Source: Sphingobacterium sp. UBA1575
Lineage (GTDB): Bacteria; Bacteroidota; Bacteroidia; Sphingobacteriales; Sphingobacteriaceae
DNA: 15,022 nucleotides
Assembly (NCBI GenBank): GCA_002322865.1
Contig: DCOH01000001.1
Span: 1 to 15,022 of the forward strand
Direction: 5' to 3'
Shown here: positions 14,368 to 15,022 of the stretch, one piece after another
Position numbering within the stretch: the stretch's first letter is position 1
How the letters are laid out: every line of letters begins with the position of its first letter
Translations under genes and position numbers: made by a program
Notes under the pieces: generated by a model
Database searches by the model: none
The model's input: only the letters and a program-made list of their open reading frames with translations
What the model was told of the DNA's origin: nothing

Positions 14368-15022
14368 ATGAAGCGAATGGATAAATTTTACAATGAAACA
14401 TATCTTAAATTGGAAACTGCAATCCAGGAACTGGAGATTGAAACCGACTGCCCCATAAAAAGAATTGAAGCCGTTATACACCATATCATACAAAGCCTTG
14501 CCGACTTAAAGGACTTTGTTTTGAAAAATGAGTTTAAAAATAGGGATGAAGAAATCCATTTTTTCCAAGGTACAGAAACCTATTATTGTTTCAAAGCTCA
14601 TTTACTATAATACTATTTATAAAATTGAAACAAGAAAGCCTTACGGAGCTAAGCGTACCAAGAAATATTTTACCAAAGAACTGAAAAAGCTAAAAAGGTT
14701 CTTTGAAAATAACCTTGATTTTTATAAGTATTATCGTAGCAATAATTCTTTCGTTGACGAGAAGTTTTTTGTACGTGGGAAGCACGATATCAGGCTATGG
14801 TTGGACACTTTTTATTTTGAGGCAGACCATCGCTTTTCTACTTCGCACGATTATAAGGTTGCCAAGATAATTGCCAATGACCTGATATAAGTTTATTTGG
14901 AAGACAGGTTGAATAACATCAATGTAAAAAAGGGTTCAGACAATGCGTTGAAATGGACAGCAAGCAAAACAGCACTCACGGAACTCATATATGCACTGTA
15001 CTCCCACGGTGTATTTTGCAAA
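14368..15022 (+). pseudogene. rteC: rteC pseudogene (frameshift and in-frame stop; runs off the window)
   Basis: Intact RteC of CTnDOT-like elements activates excision and transfer genes. Here the first 66 codons (to HFF, near 14565) read in one frame and then stop at 14608-14610 after nonsense residues. The rest of the homology (KVQKPIIVSKLIYYN, then ETRKP, KRFFENNLDFYKYYR, FVRGKHDIRLWLDTFYFEAD, FSTSHDYKVAKIIANDL) continues in the +1 frame. Removing one base in the TTTTTTCC run at 14559-14566 restores HFF-KVQKP. A second lesion, TAA at 14888-14890, interrupts this frame, yet the same frame stays open and RteC-like to the window end (VYLEDRLNNINVKKGSDNAL, then YSHGVF). Two independent lesions argue for true decay, not a read error. 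The gene borders the copper cargo on the right. Confidence 0.85.

Noticed and set aside
14557..14570. Programmed +1 frameshift in rteC
   Set aside because: The T run followed by CC could slip, but a second in-frame stop at 14888-14890 makes plain gene decay the simpler explanation.
14528..14890. Separate 120-residue gene
   Set aside because: Its first codons overlap the upstream rteC frame and the similarity to RteC begins only at KVQKP; it is the frameshifted 3' part of one gene.
1..15022. CRISPR arrays, tRNA or rRNA genes, complete insertion sequences
   Set aside because: I saw no regularly spaced long repeats, no cloverleaf with CCA end, no rRNA segments and no transposase reading frame in the window.

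Overview
The window looks like part of an integrative conjugative element (CTnDOT-like conjugative transposon) from the phylum Bacteroidota, carrying a copper-resistance cargo. The evidence is a MobC/TraG-type coupling protein of the Bacteroidota type, a decayed rteC gene, A-rich leaders with little Shine-Dalgarno use, and TAnnTTTG-like -7 promoter elements. A genus cannot be fixed from sequence reading alone; Sphingobacterium, Chryseobacterium, Pedobacter or Flavobacterium relatives would all fit.

Layout. Positions 1-2175 are the end of the mobilisation module: the last codons of a gene that is probably the relaxase, then the complete coupling protein mobC. Positions 2253-5637 are a cytoplasmic and inner-membrane copper module: a regulator joining an HMA-like Cys-x-x-Cys region to an AraC-type DNA-binding domain, a Cu(I)-exporting P1B-1 ATPase (CopA), and a small HMA chaperone (CopZ-like). 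The ATPase and chaperone each have their own promoter. Both promoters carry near-identical 41-bp upstream elements built from two AAATnnYACAA repeats 21 bp apart, with identical spacing to the -7 region. This is the clearest regulatory signal in the window.

Positions 5828-14115 are an envelope-directed copper module on the same strand. It begins with a very Cys-rich exported small protein with its own -7 box and probably a leaderless TTG start. A tight run of eight genes follows (gaps of 6-32 bp): an exported HMA-DUF3347 protein, a small orphan protein, a CPH-type P1B-3 ATPase (CopB), a DUF3347 lipoprotein, a His-rich membrane DUF305 protein, a YHS/TRASH-like lipoprotein, a membrane-anchored CxxCH haem-binding protein, and a multicopper oxidase with a Met-rich insert and a C-terminal domain resembling an outer-membrane beta-barrel.

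Positions 14116-14367 hold nested inverted repeats and an unusually long Shine-Dalgarno-like string. Positions 14368-15022 are an rteC pseudogene with one frameshift and one in-frame stop.

How the parts may work together (inference): the HMA-AraC protein senses cytoplasmic copper and activates copA and copZ. CopZ passes Cu(I) to CopA, which exports it to the periplasm. There DUF3347, DUF305, YHS and Cys-rich proteins bind copper, the multicopper oxidase oxidises Cu(I), and CopB removes further copper from the cytoplasm. No RND (CusABC) system is present in this window. The cargo lies between mobC and rteC, and the loss of rteC suggests the element's usual control of excision and transfer is damaged or supplied from elsewhere.
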